Notes: generated from the sequence alone by a model not told the origin. A DNA stretch of 64,000 nucleotides from Splendidivirga corallicola (GCA_030442035.1 JAUJEA010000014.1:124001-188000); one strand, 5' to 3'; counted from the stretch's first letter, positions 53,144 to 62,642 are shown. Numbers and translations are program-made.

Positions 53144-54925
53144 ATGCTTTCAATGAATGATGAGATCTTTAAACTGCTTTTTGAGTTTGCAACAGAAGGT
53201 ATTGTTGTGGTGAATGCAGAAGGTGAGATAGAAATGATCAATCCTAGCTGTGAGGAAATGTTCGGGTATGAGAAGAGTGAATTGTTGGGAAAGAAAATTG
53301 AAGTATTGGTTCCTGATCGTTTGCGATCTGCACACACCGGACATAGAGAAAAATACCATGGAAGTCCAAAAAACAGGTCTATGGGCAAAGGGATGCATTT
53401 GTGTGGCGTAAAAAAAAGCAATCAGGAATTTCCGATCGAAGTAAGCCTCAGTCATACAAAATCTGACAATGAGATATTGGTCATTGCTTTCATCATTGAT
53501 ATCACAGAAAGAAAAAGAAAAGAAGAAGAAGCCATTCAATTGGGACGTATCTTTGAAGAGTCTCAGAATGAGATATACATTTTTGAAGCCGATACATTAA
53601 AATTCACAAGGGTAAATCAGGGAGCCATCAAAAATATTGGCTACACCTTGGATGAGCTTAAAACGCTCACACCGGTAGACATAAAGCCTGAATATTCCCT
53701 GGAAGAGTTCACGCTTTTAATAGCACCCCTCAAAAGTGGTAAGGTAGACAAAATTAAATTTGAAACCTTGCACTGCAGAAAGGACAGAAGCACCTATCCT
53801 GTAGAAGTTCATTTGCAGTTGTCAATTTTCGATGGCCATCCCATGTTCATGGCTATTATCATTGATATCTCCGAGAGACGCAGGGCGGCTGAAGCATTAA
53901 GAAAAGAGAAGGAGACAGCACAAACTTATCTGGATGTTGCCAATGCCATATTTATAGTGCTTGACAAAGATGAACAAGTCATTAGGGTTAATCAAAAAGG
54001 ATGTGAGGTATTGCAGAGGGAGGAACAAGATATTTTGGGTAAAAATTGGTTTGAACATTTCGTGCCCGAATCAGAAAGGATGAAAGTTAGAAAGACTTTC
54101 GATTCAATGGCATATGAGCCGGCAGACACAATCAGACATTTTGAGAGCATGATCATTACTCCTTCCAAAGAATTTCGATTAATAGAATGGCATAATACTG
54201 TCATATATGATGAAGAAGGGAAACCTTCCGCTACCATTAGTTCTGGTATAGATATTACTGAAAGGAAAAAAATGGAATCCTCTTTGATGAACGCAGTACT
54301 TCAGGGACAGGAACAAGAGCGGAAACGTGTAGCCAAGGAATTGCATGATGGTTTGGGTCAATCGCTTTCAGCAATAAATTTGAATCTTAATGCATTGGAA
54401 CCTGAATTGGAGATTTTCAATCAAAAGTTCAGATCAACCTATAATAAGTTGAAGTTATTATTGGAAAATACGATCAGCGATGTCAAAACAATCAGCCATA
54501 ATTTAATGCCGCGTATCCTCGAGAACTACGGTCTGGTGAAGGCTTTGGACTATTTGTTTGGTTTTATTGATGAAACTAATCAGATAAAGATCAACTTTCA
54601 GCCTTATGGTTTAGAGTGCAGAGTAGATCCGAAAGTTGAAATTGCCTTATACAGGATTGTGCAGGAATTGATGAATAATATCCTTAAACATGCTCAAAGT
54701 AAGGAGGTTAATGTTCAATTAGTGAAACATGAAGATAGCATCGTGTTATTGATCGAAGATGACGGACGAGGCTTTGATATTGCCAGTGTGAACCAAGTTT
54801 CATCAGATGGATTTGGATTAAAAAACATTGCCACCAGAGTTAAAGCATTGGATGGATTACTTGAGCTTGATTCGACTCCGGGTAAAGGAACCTCTGTGAC
54901 CGTTGAATTGCCTATAAAAAATTAA
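53144..54925 (+). CDS. Cytosolic PAS-domain histidine kinase (HisKA_3/NarX type)
   Basis: 593 residues without membrane helices or signal peptide. Three PAS domains with PAC ends are visible at about 5-125 (ends IIDITERKRK), 130-250 (IIDISERRRA) and 255-385 (GIDITERKKM). The kinase core has the phospho-accepting His in KELHDGLGQSLSAINLNL (about 400) and an ATPase domain with DDGRGFD and GFGLKNIATR. The first PAS domain has H64 in RLRSAHTGHREKYHG, aligning with the haem-ligand region of FixL and DosP. It phosphorylates the NarL-type regulator 2 bp downstream. Position inside the low-oxygen region suggests it senses oxygen, redox or a ligand. Confidence 0.92.
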   Translation: MLSMNDEIFKLLFEFATEGIVVVNAEGEIEMINPSCEEMFGYEKSELLGKKIEVLVPDRLRSAHTGHREKYHGSPKNRSMGKGMHLCGVKKSNQEFPIEVSLSHTKSDNEILVIAFIIDITERKRKEEEAIQLGRIFEESQNEIYIFEADTLKFTRVNQGAIKNIGYTLDELKTLTPVDIKPEYSLEEFTLLIAPLKSGKVDKIKFETLHCRKDRSTYPVEVHLQLSIFDGHPMFMAIIIDISERRRAAEALRKEKETAQTYLDVANAIFIVLDKDEQVIRVNQKGCEVLQREEQDILGKNWFEHFVPESERMKVRKTFDSMAYEPADTIRHFESMIITPSKEFRLIEWHNTVIYDEEGKPSATISSGIDITERKKMESSLMNAVLQGQEQERKRVAKELHDGLGQSLSAINLNLNALEPELEIFNQKFRSTYNKLKLLLENTISDVKTISHNLMPRILENYGLVKALDYLFGFIDETNQIKINFQPYGLECRVDPKVEIALYRIVQELMNNILKHAQSKEVNVQLVKHEDSIVLLIEDDGRGFDIASVNQVSSDGFGLKNIATRVKALDGLLELDSTPGKGTSVTVELPIKN

Positions 54926-54927
54926 TC

Positions 54928-55584
54928 ATGGAACCTATTCGAATTCTTGTTATAGATGATCATCAAATGGTTAGAGAGGGAATAAAGTCCTCTTTAAGCA
55001 ATGCTGGCAACATTGAGATTGTAGATGAAGCACAAAATGGACAGGAGGCGATTGATAAACTTAAGGAACAAACCGTTGACCTGGTGCTCATTGATATAAG
55101 TATGGATGTTATGGACGGTATTGAGGCTACCAAGATTATCACCAAACAGCATCCGGAAGTCAAAGTACTGGCTTTGACCATGCATGATGAAGAATCCAAT
55201 ATTATCAATATGCTTCAAGCCGGAGCATTAGGATATATTCTCAAAACAACTGGGATGAAGGAGCTTATGGAGGCAATAAACACCGTTTCCAAGGGAGAAA
55301 CTTATTTTACCAAAGAGGTTTCAGGTACGCTCATGAAGCAGTTTATGAAAAAAAAGGTAGAGACCTCCAAGTCCGAAAATAAGTCGGTTGAAGAATTGAC
55401 AAAACGCGAAATTGAAATATTGAAACTAATTGCTGATGAATTTACTAATCAGGAAATAGCGGAGAAACTTTTTATTAGTCAACGAACAGTAGACACACAC
55501 AGAAGGAATCTTATTCAGAAATTAAATGTTAAAAATACAGCTGGCTTGGTGAGGTTTGCCTTCAGGAATAATATCACAAGTTAA
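54928..55584 (+). CDS. NarL/FixJ-family response regulator
   Basis: 218 residues: receiver domain (about 1-120) with the acidic pair in VIDDHQMVREG, the phosphorylated Asp in LIDISMDVMDG, and Lys in YILKTTGMKEL, followed by a LuxR-type HTH (LTKREIEILKLIADEFTNQE ... FISQRTVDTHRRNLIQKL). It starts 2 bp after its cognate kinase. Targets are unknown; there is no obvious NarL-type inverted heptamer I can point to. Confidence 0.94.
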   Translation: MEPIRILVIDDHQMVREGIKSSLSNAGNIEIVDEAQNGQEAIDKLKEQTVDLVLIDISMDVMDGIEATKIITKQHPEVKVLALTMHDEESNIINMLQAGALGYILKTTGMKELMEAINTVSKGETYFTKEVSGTLMKQFMKKKVETSKSENKSVEELTKREIEILKLIADEFTNQEIAEKLFISQRTVDTHRRNLIQKLNVKNTAGLVRFAFRNNITS

Positions 55585-55751
55585 TCGATTGTCAATTTTT
55601 GCACCTTACTATTCTTTCAAAACTAGGTAAAAACACGTAGAAACTTTTTGGCAATTTGTGCATTTCCGTGGTTTTCTGAGGGTTTTTGATATCAGTCAGG
55701 TTGTTACAACAATTCAGTCTACGCAAATTCATTAGTTTTCTAAGTATATAA

Positions 55752-55769
55752 CGTATTTTGAGAAATACG
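55752..55769. promoter_or_regulatory. Perfect palindrome upstream of the Crp/Fnr gene
   Basis: CGTATTT-TGAG-AAATACG, 7-bp arms around four bases, about 85 bp before the start chosen for the Crp/Fnr gene. Possible operator. It is unlike the FNR-like boxes elsewhere in the window. Confidence 0.4.
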
Positions 55770-55853
55770 CTTTTCACGTCTAATATAAAAGGGTCTGTCA
55801 TACGAAATTTGGTTCATGCTTTTACACGATTTTCAGATTTAAACTTGACGATT

Positions 55854-56540
55854 ATGTATACCGAATTAATGAACCAACCCTACGGGAATTTAGAACTAAG
55901 TTTCTCACTTCCAAGTAAGATAAATAAGCTCAGAACGTATTTTGAGAGTACATTTTATAAGCAGGGGCAAGTGGTGTTTAATGAAAGCAACACACCTCGG
56001 GGACTTTATTATATCGAATCAGGTAAAGTAAAAATCTATAAGTATGGTAGTGACGGTAAGGAGCAAATAATCAGAATTGCCAAACCGGGTGATTTTCTCG
56101 GGTACCGTGAACTACTGACCAATACAAGGTATACTGTTTCCGCATCCATACTGGAAGATGCAGTATTGGCATTTGTACCAAAGGAAGATTTTAACAATTT
56201 ATTGAGAGAAGATGCTGATTTCACTACCTTTTTCACTCAATTGTTGAGCAGAGACCTGGCTGAAGCAGAAGAGAAAATGGTGGCACTTGCCTATAAACCT
56301 GTAAGAGGTAGATTGGCTGAAACATTGTTGGAACTTGACAAGGTATTTGAAAACGAAAATAAAAAGAACCTTATCAGCTTATCAAGAGAAGATCTTGCCA
56401 ATATTATTGGAACCGCCAAAGAAACAGTGATTAGGTTATTATCTGAATTCAAGTCTGAAAAACTCATCAATATTAATGGAAGAACAATTAGAGTAGTTGA
56501 TCCTAATGGTCTTTTAAGGATTAACAATCTCTATAACTAA
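55854..56540 (+). CDS. Crp/Fnr-family transcription regulator without cysteines
   Basis: 228 residues from the ATG at 55854; an upstream ATG at 55758 is in frame but adds 32 residues unlike the family. Beta-roll sensor domain (about 25-120: FYKQGQVVFNESNTPRGLYY, GKVKIYK, PGDFLGYRELL), dimerisation helix, and a complete C-terminal winged helix with the recognition segment IIGTAKETVIRLLSEFKSE. The E and R of KETVIR are those that read G-A in CRP/FNR half-sites, compatible with the TGAT/TGAC boxes in this window. It contains no cysteine at all, so it cannot carry an FNR cluster. It may be the DNA-binding partner, or simply a separate regulator, for the cysteine-bearing protein at 52532. Confidence 0.92.
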   Translation: MYTELMNQPYGNLELSFSLPSKINKLRTYFESTFYKQGQVVFNESNTPRGLYYIESGKVKIYKYGSDGKEQIIRIAKPGDFLGYRELLTNTRYTVSASILEDAVLAFVPKEDFNNLLREDADFTTFFTQLLSRDLAEAEEKMVALAYKPVRGRLAETLLELDKVFENENKKNLISLSREDLANIIGTAKETVIRLLSEFKSEKLININGRTIRVVDPNGLLRINNLYN

Positions 56541-56581
56541 TCCGGTCTTCCTTCAAAATTTTTTAAATAATTATCTAAGAT

Positions 56582-57031
56582 ATGCTTGGCCGTTTAAACG
56601 ATGTCCAAATGGACATTTTGTTAAAGAGCGAAGTAATTGGCAGGTTAGGGTGCCATCATGCAGGAAGAACCTATGTGGTGCCCATTACTTATGCCTATCA
56701 AAGTGACTATATTTATTGCCACACCAAGGAAGGAACAAAGATCGAGATGATGCGGCAGAATCCACATGTCTGCTTTGAGGTAGATCATATTCAGAACATG
56801 GCCAACTGGCAAAGTATTATTATACAGGGACTATATGAGGAATTGGAAGGAGTTGAAAGCGAAAATGCTTTACATGTTTTAGTGAATAGAATTATGCCCT
56901 TAACTACTTCCGAAACAAGTCAACCAAAATTTGGACTGGATAAAGTACACATCATTAGAAATCCACAGCTCAAGCCCGTTGTGTTCAGACTGAAGATATT
57001 GGAAAGGACAGGAAGATTTGAAAAGAGTTAA
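56582..57031 (+). CDS. PNPOx-like flavin-binding protein (NimA-type)
   Basis: 149 residues of the split-barrel pyridoxamine-phosphate-oxidase-like fold: LLKSEVIGRLGCHHAGRTYV, PITYAYQSDYIYCHTKEGTK, NPHVCFEVDHI and the following WQSIIIQGLYEEL. Such proteins bind FMN or F420-like cofactors and include nitroimidazole reductases; the physiological substrate is usually unknown. It lies 41 bp after the Crp/Fnr gene on the same strand. Confidence 0.87.
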   Translation: MLGRLNDVQMDILLKSEVIGRLGCHHAGRTYVVPITYAYQSDYIYCHTKEGTKIEMMRQNPHVCFEVDHIQNMANWQSIIIQGLYEELEGVESENALHVLVNRIMPLTTSETSQPKFGLDKVHIIRNPQLKPVVFRLKILERTGRFEKS

Positions 57032-57465
57032 TAGTTTGTACTTGTTGTGACTCGGAGGTCATGGAAATAAGGAGCCTTCATATTTCAACTTAAATACTCG
57101 AACACTTCAACACTTAAACACAATTCCACCAACCTTTCCACCAGATACTTATGCTTGATCCGGGATCATCCTAATTTTCATCTATCATCTTAAGCTTTTA
57201 GTCAAACCCAATTTCCAGCTGCTAAGATCATGTAGAGGTCTAGAGGGTATCTATGTTAAAATGTATCTTTAATTTGGGAGTCGAATAAAGACTGGATCAC
57301 TTGATCTTATATTTGAATTGTTTTTCTAATGCTTTGAAACCAATATAATGTTTGGAAACTCTGAGATCTTTTTGATGGTTAAGTCCTATTTCTCAGGGAT
57401 TTGCCAGGTATTTAATTTGTTCTTATTTTTAGCGGATTTAACTAAACCTTAACCTATTATCACGA
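57032..57465 (+). other. Intergenic region with phased simple repeat
   Basis: 434 bases without a credible gene. At about 57089-57122 there is an 8-9-base phased motif (ACTCGAACACTTCAACACTT). Similar text follows the MITE-like copies at about 37411 and 41794. The promoter of the symporter gene must lie near the right end. Confidence 0.45.
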
Positions 57466-59304
57466 ATGAATTTTAGTACGCTTGATTTCGTTGTTTTCGC
57501 GGCTTATTGTCTCGTCATTATTGGACTTGGTCTATGGGTTTCCAGAGAGAAAAAGGGGCATAAAAAAGATTCCAAGGATTATTTTTTAGCAAGTAAGGCG
57601 CTTCCCTGGTGGGCCATAGGAGCCTCGTTGATCGCTTCTAATATTTCTGCAGAACAGTTTATAGGCATGCAGGGATCCGGTTTTGCAATGGGCCTGGCCA
57701 TCTCCACATATGAATGGATGGCTGCCGCTACATTGATTATCGTAGCGATCTTTTTCCTGCCGATATTTCTGGAGAAGCAGATCTATACAATGCCTCAGTT
57801 CCTGGAGAAAAGATATGATAGCAGGGTAAGGACCAGCTTGGCGATCTTCTGGTTGTTATTGTACGTGTTCGTAAATCTTGCGTCGGTACTTTATCTGGGA
57901 GCACTCAGCCTGGAGACCATACTGAATGTAAAACTGATATATGGTATCATTGGTTTGGCAGCATTTGCACTTTTATACTCTTTGTATGGTGGATTAAAAG
58001 CAGTGGCCTGGACGGATGTCGTGCAGGTTGTGTTCCTTGTAGCTGGTGGATTAGCCACCTCCTATTTAGCCCTGGAGCTGGTTGGAGACGGAAGTGTATT
58101 AAAAGGCCTTTCTGATCTTAGAAAAGAAGCCTCTACTCACTTTCATATGATATTTGAGAAGGGACAGTTTGCGATTCCTGACGGATCCGGTGGGATGGAA
58201 GATGCTTATAATAAACTTCCCGGGTTAAGTGTATTAATCGGAGGAATGTGGATTGCTAATATCGGTTATTGGGGATTTAACCAATATATAACACAAAGGG
58301 CGCTGGCTGCCAAGAATATGAATGAAGCCAGAAACGGTTTGGTTTTCGCAGGTTTTTTGAAGCTTTTAATGCCTTTATTGGTAGTGATTCCTGGTATTGC
58401 CATGTATGTCATTGTTACTCGGGAAGGTGGAAGTGGTGAATTCACCAGTGCTATGACAGATGCATCTAAAAATTTGATAAAATCTGACAAAGCCTATCCT
58501 GTATTGCTCAATTTATTGCCCGTAGGACTGAAAGGACTCTCTTTTGCAGCACTTACCGCAGCCATTGTTTCTTCATTAGCATCTATGATCAATAGTATTG
58601 CTACTATTTTTACCATGGATATCTACAGAAATTACTTTAATAAGACAGCTTCCGAAACCAAATTGGTATCTACGGGTCGTATCGCTGGTGTTGTAGCGTT
58701 GATCCTTTCCGTTATCACTGCACCACAATTGAGTACGCTTGATCAGGCCTTCCAATTCATCCAGGATTTTTCAGGATATATAACACCTGCTATCGTGGCT
58801 ATTTTCTTTATGGGTATTTTTTGGAAGCGGACTACTGCAAATGCGGCTTTGGTTGCGGCTATTGTAGCCATTCCTCTATCTGTAGGCTTCGGTAAGATTG
58901 AAGGACTGCCATTTATCGACAGAATGGGTATTGTATTCTGTGCTTTGATATTTGTTATGATCATTGTTAGCAAATTCGATCGTAACAAGGATTATTCAAA
59001 AGGCATTCAATTAAGTAAAAAATGGATCAAGCCGGGTATTCTGACCCTTATCTTGGCTACTGTAGGTGTGCCAATTTATCACGGGCTTGACTTGATTTCC
59101 ATGCCGGTCGTCGTCAAAGTATTGATCACCATGGTGATCCTCGTGGTATTGATTATTTCGCTACTGAAATTTACAGTGGCTGATCAAGAAGAGGAACCTC
59201 AAGAAGAAATGGATGGAAGCTGGTTTGAATTGAGCAATTCATTCATTGTTGGATCTTTGCTTATTTGTGGTATTTTGGTGGCCCTGTATTCTATTTTCTG
59301 GTAA
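57466..59304 (+). CDS. Sodium:solute symporter (SSS family), probably galactose uptake
   Basis: 612 residues with about fourteen membrane helices. SGLT-type features: SREKKGHKKDSKDYFLASKA, LPWWAIGASLIASNISAEQFIGMQGSG in the first helices (core ASNISAEQF), TDVVQVVFL in the sixth, GFNQYITQRALAAKN, and the sodium-site region SFAALTAAIVSSLASMINS. This is close to bacterial sugar symporters such as vSGLT. The galactokinase gene follows 114 bp downstream on the same strand, so galactose is the likely substrate. Confidence 0.9.
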   Translation: MNFSTLDFVVFAAYCLVIIGLGLWVSREKKGHKKDSKDYFLASKALPWWAIGASLIASNISAEQFIGMQGSGFAMGLAISTYEWMAAATLIIVAIFFLPIFLEKQIYTMPQFLEKRYDSRVRTSLAIFWLLLYVFVNLASVLYLGALSLETILNVKLIYGIIGLAAFALLYSLYGGLKAVAWTDVVQVVFLVAGGLATSYLALELVGDGSVLKGLSDLRKEASTHFHMIFEKGQFAIPDGSGGMEDAYNKLPGLSVLIGGMWIANIGYWGFNQYITQRALAAKNMNEARNGLVFAGFLKLLMPLLVVIPGIAMYVIVTREGGSGEFTSAMTDASKNLIKSDKAYPVLLNLLPVGLKGLSFAALTAAIVSSLASMINSIATIFTMDIYRNYFNKTASETKLVSTGRIAGVVALILSVITAPQLSTLDQAFQFIQDFSGYITPAIVAIFFMGIFWKRTTANAALVAAIVAIPLSVGFGKIEGLPFIDRMGIVFCALIFVMIIVSKFDRNKDYSKGIQLSKKWIKPGILTLILATVGVPIYHGLDLISMPVVVKVLITMVILVVLIISLLKFTVADQEEEPQEEMDGSWFELSNSFIVGSLLICGILVALYSIFW

Positions 59305-59418
59305 TCACTTAAAGCATTTTTTATAAACCTTACTAATACTTTCATGATCCCTGATTATAAGGGTTTTCAGGTATTGGTAGGTTTTAATTATACATAATAG
59401 GTTGTAAAAAAAAATTGA

Positions 59419-60567
59419 ATGGATCCGAAGAGAATTGAGAAGAAATTTGTGGAGCTGTATGGTAATCAACCGCTGTTAGTGAGATCACCTGGAAGGATCA
59501 ATCTTATTGGTGAGCACACAGATTATAATGATGGATTTGTACTTCCGGCTGCAATTGATAAAGAAATAGTGTTTGCCATCAATTTTAATGGAGAAAGGAA
59601 GTGCAGATTTTTTTCTTTTGATCTTGATGAGTCAGATTGTACGGAGTTAAGTAAAATTAATAAATCACAAAAAGATTGGGCAAACTATCTCCTTGGTGTC
59701 ATCGATCAGTTTAAAAAGAATGGATTTCCTGTTGATGGGTTTGATTGCGTTTTTGGCGGAGATATTCCGGTGGGAGCCGGACTTTCATCATCTGCTGCAG
59801 TTGAATGTGGGCTAGCTTTCGCTTTGAACCATATTCATGAATTTGGTATTGAAAAGATGGACCTTGTGAAAATGGCCCAAAAAGCTGAACATGAGTTTGC
59901 CGGAGTACAATGTGGTATAATGGATCAGTTTGCCAATATGTTTGGTAGAACAAATCATGCCATGAAGCTGGACTGTCGATCGCTGCAGTATGAGTATTTT
60001 GAATCGCGTATTCCTGATTATAGAATTGTTTTGTTTGATACTCAGGTCAAACATTCATTGGCTTCCTCCGAATATAATACCAGAAGACAGGAGTGTGAAA
60101 AAGGTGTTCAGGTTGTTCACAGGAGGTATCCTGATGTAAAAAGCCTGAGAGATTGTTCCTTGGAAAAGCTGGAAGAATGCAAGGATTATATGAGTGATGT
60201 GGTATATCGAAGATGTAGCTATGTAATCCATGAAAACACAAGAGTTGAAGAGGGATGCATAGATCTCCAACATGGCAGGTTGGATAAATTTGGAGAAAAG
60301 ATGTTCCAATCCCATGATGGACTTAGCAAAGACTACGAGGTCAGTTGTAAAGAACTGGATCTGTTGGTACAAATAGTCAGGGAAAAGCCCGATATTATAG
60401 GTGCCAGAATGATGGGAGGAGGATTTGGAGGCTGCACTATCAATCTTATCAAAGATCAGGATGTAGACCTTTTCATTGAAGAAGTGCGTGGCTGCTATAA
60501 AAAAGAAATGAAAAAAGATATAAAGTTCTATAAAGTGAAAATGGCCAAAGGAACCAGCTTGATTTAG
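59419..60567 (+). CDS. galK: Galactokinase
   Basis: 382 residues, standard length. GHMP-kinase motifs in order: the galactokinase signature RSPGRINLIGEHTDYNDGFV (about 21-40), the ATP loop PVGAGLSSSAAVE (about 117-129), catalytic Asp region GIMDQFANMFG, and MMGGGFGGCTINL near the C-terminus. It phosphorylates galactose to galactose-1-phosphate, the first committed Leloir step. The other Leloir genes are not in the window. A clear terminator follows. Confidence 0.96.
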   Translation: MDPKRIEKKFVELYGNQPLLVRSPGRINLIGEHTDYNDGFVLPAAIDKEIVFAINFNGERKCRFFSFDLDESDCTELSKINKSQKDWANYLLGVIDQFKKNGFPVDGFDCVFGGDIPVGAGLSSSAAVECGLAFALNHIHEFGIEKMDLVKMAQKAEHEFAGVQCGIMDQFANMFGRTNHAMKLDCRSLQYEYFESRIPDYRIVLFDTQVKHSLASSEYNTRRQECEKGVQVVHRRYPDVKSLRDCSLEKLEECKDYMSDVVYRRCSYVIHENTRVEEGCIDLQHGRLDKFGEKMFQSHDGLSKDYEVSCKELDLLVQIVREKPDIIGARMMGGGFGGCTINLIKDQDVDLFIEEVRGCYKKEMKKDIKFYKVKMAKGTSLI

Positions 60568-60640
60568 GAAGGGTATTTTGTCGGGTTACCTTTTTAGCAG
60601 ATGATCATAAAAAGAATACTTCTTCAAATTAGACAACAAC

Positions 60641-60674
60641 AAAAAAACCTGCTTCAGTACGAGCAGGTTTTTTT
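60641..60674 (+). terminator. Rho-independent terminator after galK
   Basis: AAAAAAACCTGCT, an eight-base loop, AGCAGGTTTTTTT: a perfect stem ending in a T-run. It ends the symporter-galK transcript. The rest of this 343-bp gap shows no gene. Confidence 0.88.
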
Positions 60675-60910
60675 ATTATTCTTATTGTAAATAAATTCTC
60701 CTTAAAGGAAAAGACCGCCCTTAAATACCCAAACTTCATTTAAGAGCGGCATCCTATCGACCAGCATATTTGATAAGTTGATAATGAAACATATGGGGGT
60801 TTCGATAAGTTCAATGTTTAAACATTTTTTTTTCAAAAAAATTATCCCTCTGAATTTGAAGTTGTTTTTATATATTCACTCAACCATTTAATTAAGACTA
60901 AAAAAGTGAT

Positions 60911-61963
60911 ATGGGTATTAATGTTAGATTGTTAAAAGACATATGTGAAGCACCCGGAGCTCCGGGATTTGAAAAAAAGATCAGAGATTTGGTGATAAAG
61001 GAGATTGAGCCTTTGGTCGATCAGATTGATATTGACAATATGGGAAATGTCATCGCATTAAAAAAGGGAAAATCCGGTGCCGATGGAAAGAAAGTAATGG
61101 TCGCTGCACATATGGATGAAATTGGTTTCATTGTATCACATATCGATGAAAACGGGTTTATCCGCTTTCAGCCATTAGGAGGTTTCGACCCTAAAACACT
61201 TACGGCTCAGCGTGTTATTATCCATGGAAAAAAAGATCTGATTGGGGTTATGGGCAGTAAACCCATTCATGTCATGACTCAGGAGGAAAGAAATAAAGTA
61301 GCCAAAATTGAGGACTATTTTATTGACATGGGAATGCCTAAAGAAGAAGTTGAGAAGTACATCGCCGTGGGTGATCCCATCACCAGGGAAAGGGAATTGA
61401 TAGAAATGGGAAATTGTGTCAATTGTAAATCAATAGATAACCGAGTCTCAGTTTTTATATTAATTGAAGCATTAAGAAAAATTAAGGAAATTCCCTATGA
61501 TTTATATGCTGTTTTTACCGTGCAGGAAGAAGTAGGTTTGAGAGGAGCTTCGGTGGCGGCACAAATTATCAATCCTGACTTTGGCATAGCCTTGGATACA
61601 ACCATTGCTTTTGACCTTCCCGGTGCCCAGCCTCATGAGCAGGTTACAGCACTTGGTAATGGGGCAGCCATCAAAATATTGGATGCAATGACCATATGTG
61701 ATTATAGAATGGTTAATTACCTCAGAAAAATGGCGGACGATCATGAGATTAAATGGCAATCTGAGATATTAGTAGCAGGGGGCACAGATACCGCAAGTGT
61801 TCAGCGACGAGGCAAAGATGGGGCGATATCAGGTGCTATTTCAATACCTACCAGACATTTGCACCAGGTGATCGAAATGGCTGAGAAGGACGATATTAAT
61901 CACTGTATTGCCCTGCTTTTAGCGGCACTGGAAAATATAGATCAATACGATTGGAGCCATTAA
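60911..61963 (+). CDS. M42-family metallo-aminopeptidase
   Basis: 350 residues with the M42 pattern: PGAPGFEKKIRD at the start, metal ligand His in VAAHMDEIGFIV (about 66-72), bridging Asp in KSIDNRVSV, catalytic Glu pair in VQEEVGLRGA, a further Asp in GIALDTTIAFD, and His in PTRHLHQVIEM. M42 enzymes form large tetrahedral shells that trim peptides (glutamyl or broad aminopeptidases). It is cytosolic, with no signal peptide. Confidence 0.94.
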   Translation: MGINVRLLKDICEAPGAPGFEKKIRDLVIKEIEPLVDQIDIDNMGNVIALKKGKSGADGKKVMVAAHMDEIGFIVSHIDENGFIRFQPLGGFDPKTLTAQRVIIHGKKDLIGVMGSKPIHVMTQEERNKVAKIEDYFIDMGMPKEEVEKYIAVGDPITRERELIEMGNCVNCKSIDNRVSVFILIEALRKIKEIPYDLYAVFTVQEEVGLRGASVAAQIINPDFGIALDTTIAFDLPGAQPHEQVTALGNGAAIKILDAMTICDYRMVNYLRKMADDHEIKWQSEILVAGGTDTASVQRRGKDGAISGAISIPTRHLHQVIEMAEKDDINHCIALLLAALENIDQYDWSH

Positions 61964-61987
61964 ACAGAACTAAATAAAGTGGAACGA

Positions 61988-62632
61988 ATGATCAATCATA
62001 ACAGAATAATGTGGAAATATTTGTTTAAAGGACTTTTGATCTTGATTCTCTTAATGGTTTTTCATGAAAACCAGGCTCAAAAGAGAAATGTAATCAAAAT
62101 TTCCGGGGTAGTGGTTGATGCGGATACCGTTAATGTAGTGCCCTATGTTTCCATTTCTGTTAGAAACAGTCTACGAGGCACTTTCAGTGATAATTCGGGC
62201 CATTTTTCAATTTTTGTTAGAGAATTAGATACGTTAGATTTTTCTGCCATTGGCTACAAAAAAGCAGTTTTCGTTGTGCCTGAAACACTCAAAGACCCTT
62301 ACTATTCCCTTATTCAACTCATGCGGCGTGAAATACTGCAACTCGAAGAAGTAGAAATTATCGCCTGGCCGAGTACGGAGGACTTTGTAAGGGCTTTTCA
62401 TGAAATTAAGTTGCCCAGATCTCAGGCTGATGAAATATTCTTAGCCAAGGATAATTTGAATGATGTTTTACGAAAAGAATATGAAGAGGATAAATTCTAC
62501 TATGATCAAATGCGGTACAGCAAACTGTATAATACAACTGGAATTGCACCCCCCAATAACTTCCTGAATCCGATAACCTGGACCAATTTTATCAGAGACT
62601 GGAGAAACGGTGTTTTCAAAAGCAAAAAATAA
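61988..62632 (+). CDS. Carboxypeptidase-regulatory-like domain protein, exported
   Basis: About 214 residues. An N-terminal hydrophobic signal (YLFKGLLILILLMVFHENQAQ) precedes a CarboxypepD_reg-like Ig fold (VIKISGVVVDADTVNVVPYV, LRGTFSDNSGHFSIFV, DTLDFSAIGYKKAVFVV), then a less ordered region with EVEIIAWPSTEDFVRAF. The family is common in Bacteroidota as surface or periplasmic proteins of unknown function. A GTG at 61979 and an ATG at 62009 are alternative starts. It lies 24 bp after the M42 gene and may be co-transcribed. Confidence 0.8.
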   Translation: MINHNRIMWKYLFKGLLILILLMVFHENQAQKRNVIKISGVVVDADTVNVVPYVSISVRNSLRGTFSDNSGHFSIFVRELDTLDFSAIGYKKAVFVVPETLKDPYYSLIQLMRREILQLEEVEIIAWPSTEDFVRAFHEIKLPRSQADEIFLAKDNLNDVLRKEYEEDKFYYDQMRYSKLYNTTGIAPPNNFLNPITWTNFIRDWRNGVFKSKK

Positions 62633-62642
62633 GATCGGGTTT

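Noticed and set aside
55686-55699. FNR-like site TTGATATCAGTCAG upstream of the Crp/Fnr gene
   Set aside because: No partner palindrome at 22 bp on either side and no -7 box at the expected distance, so it does not fit the pattern of the eight pairs.
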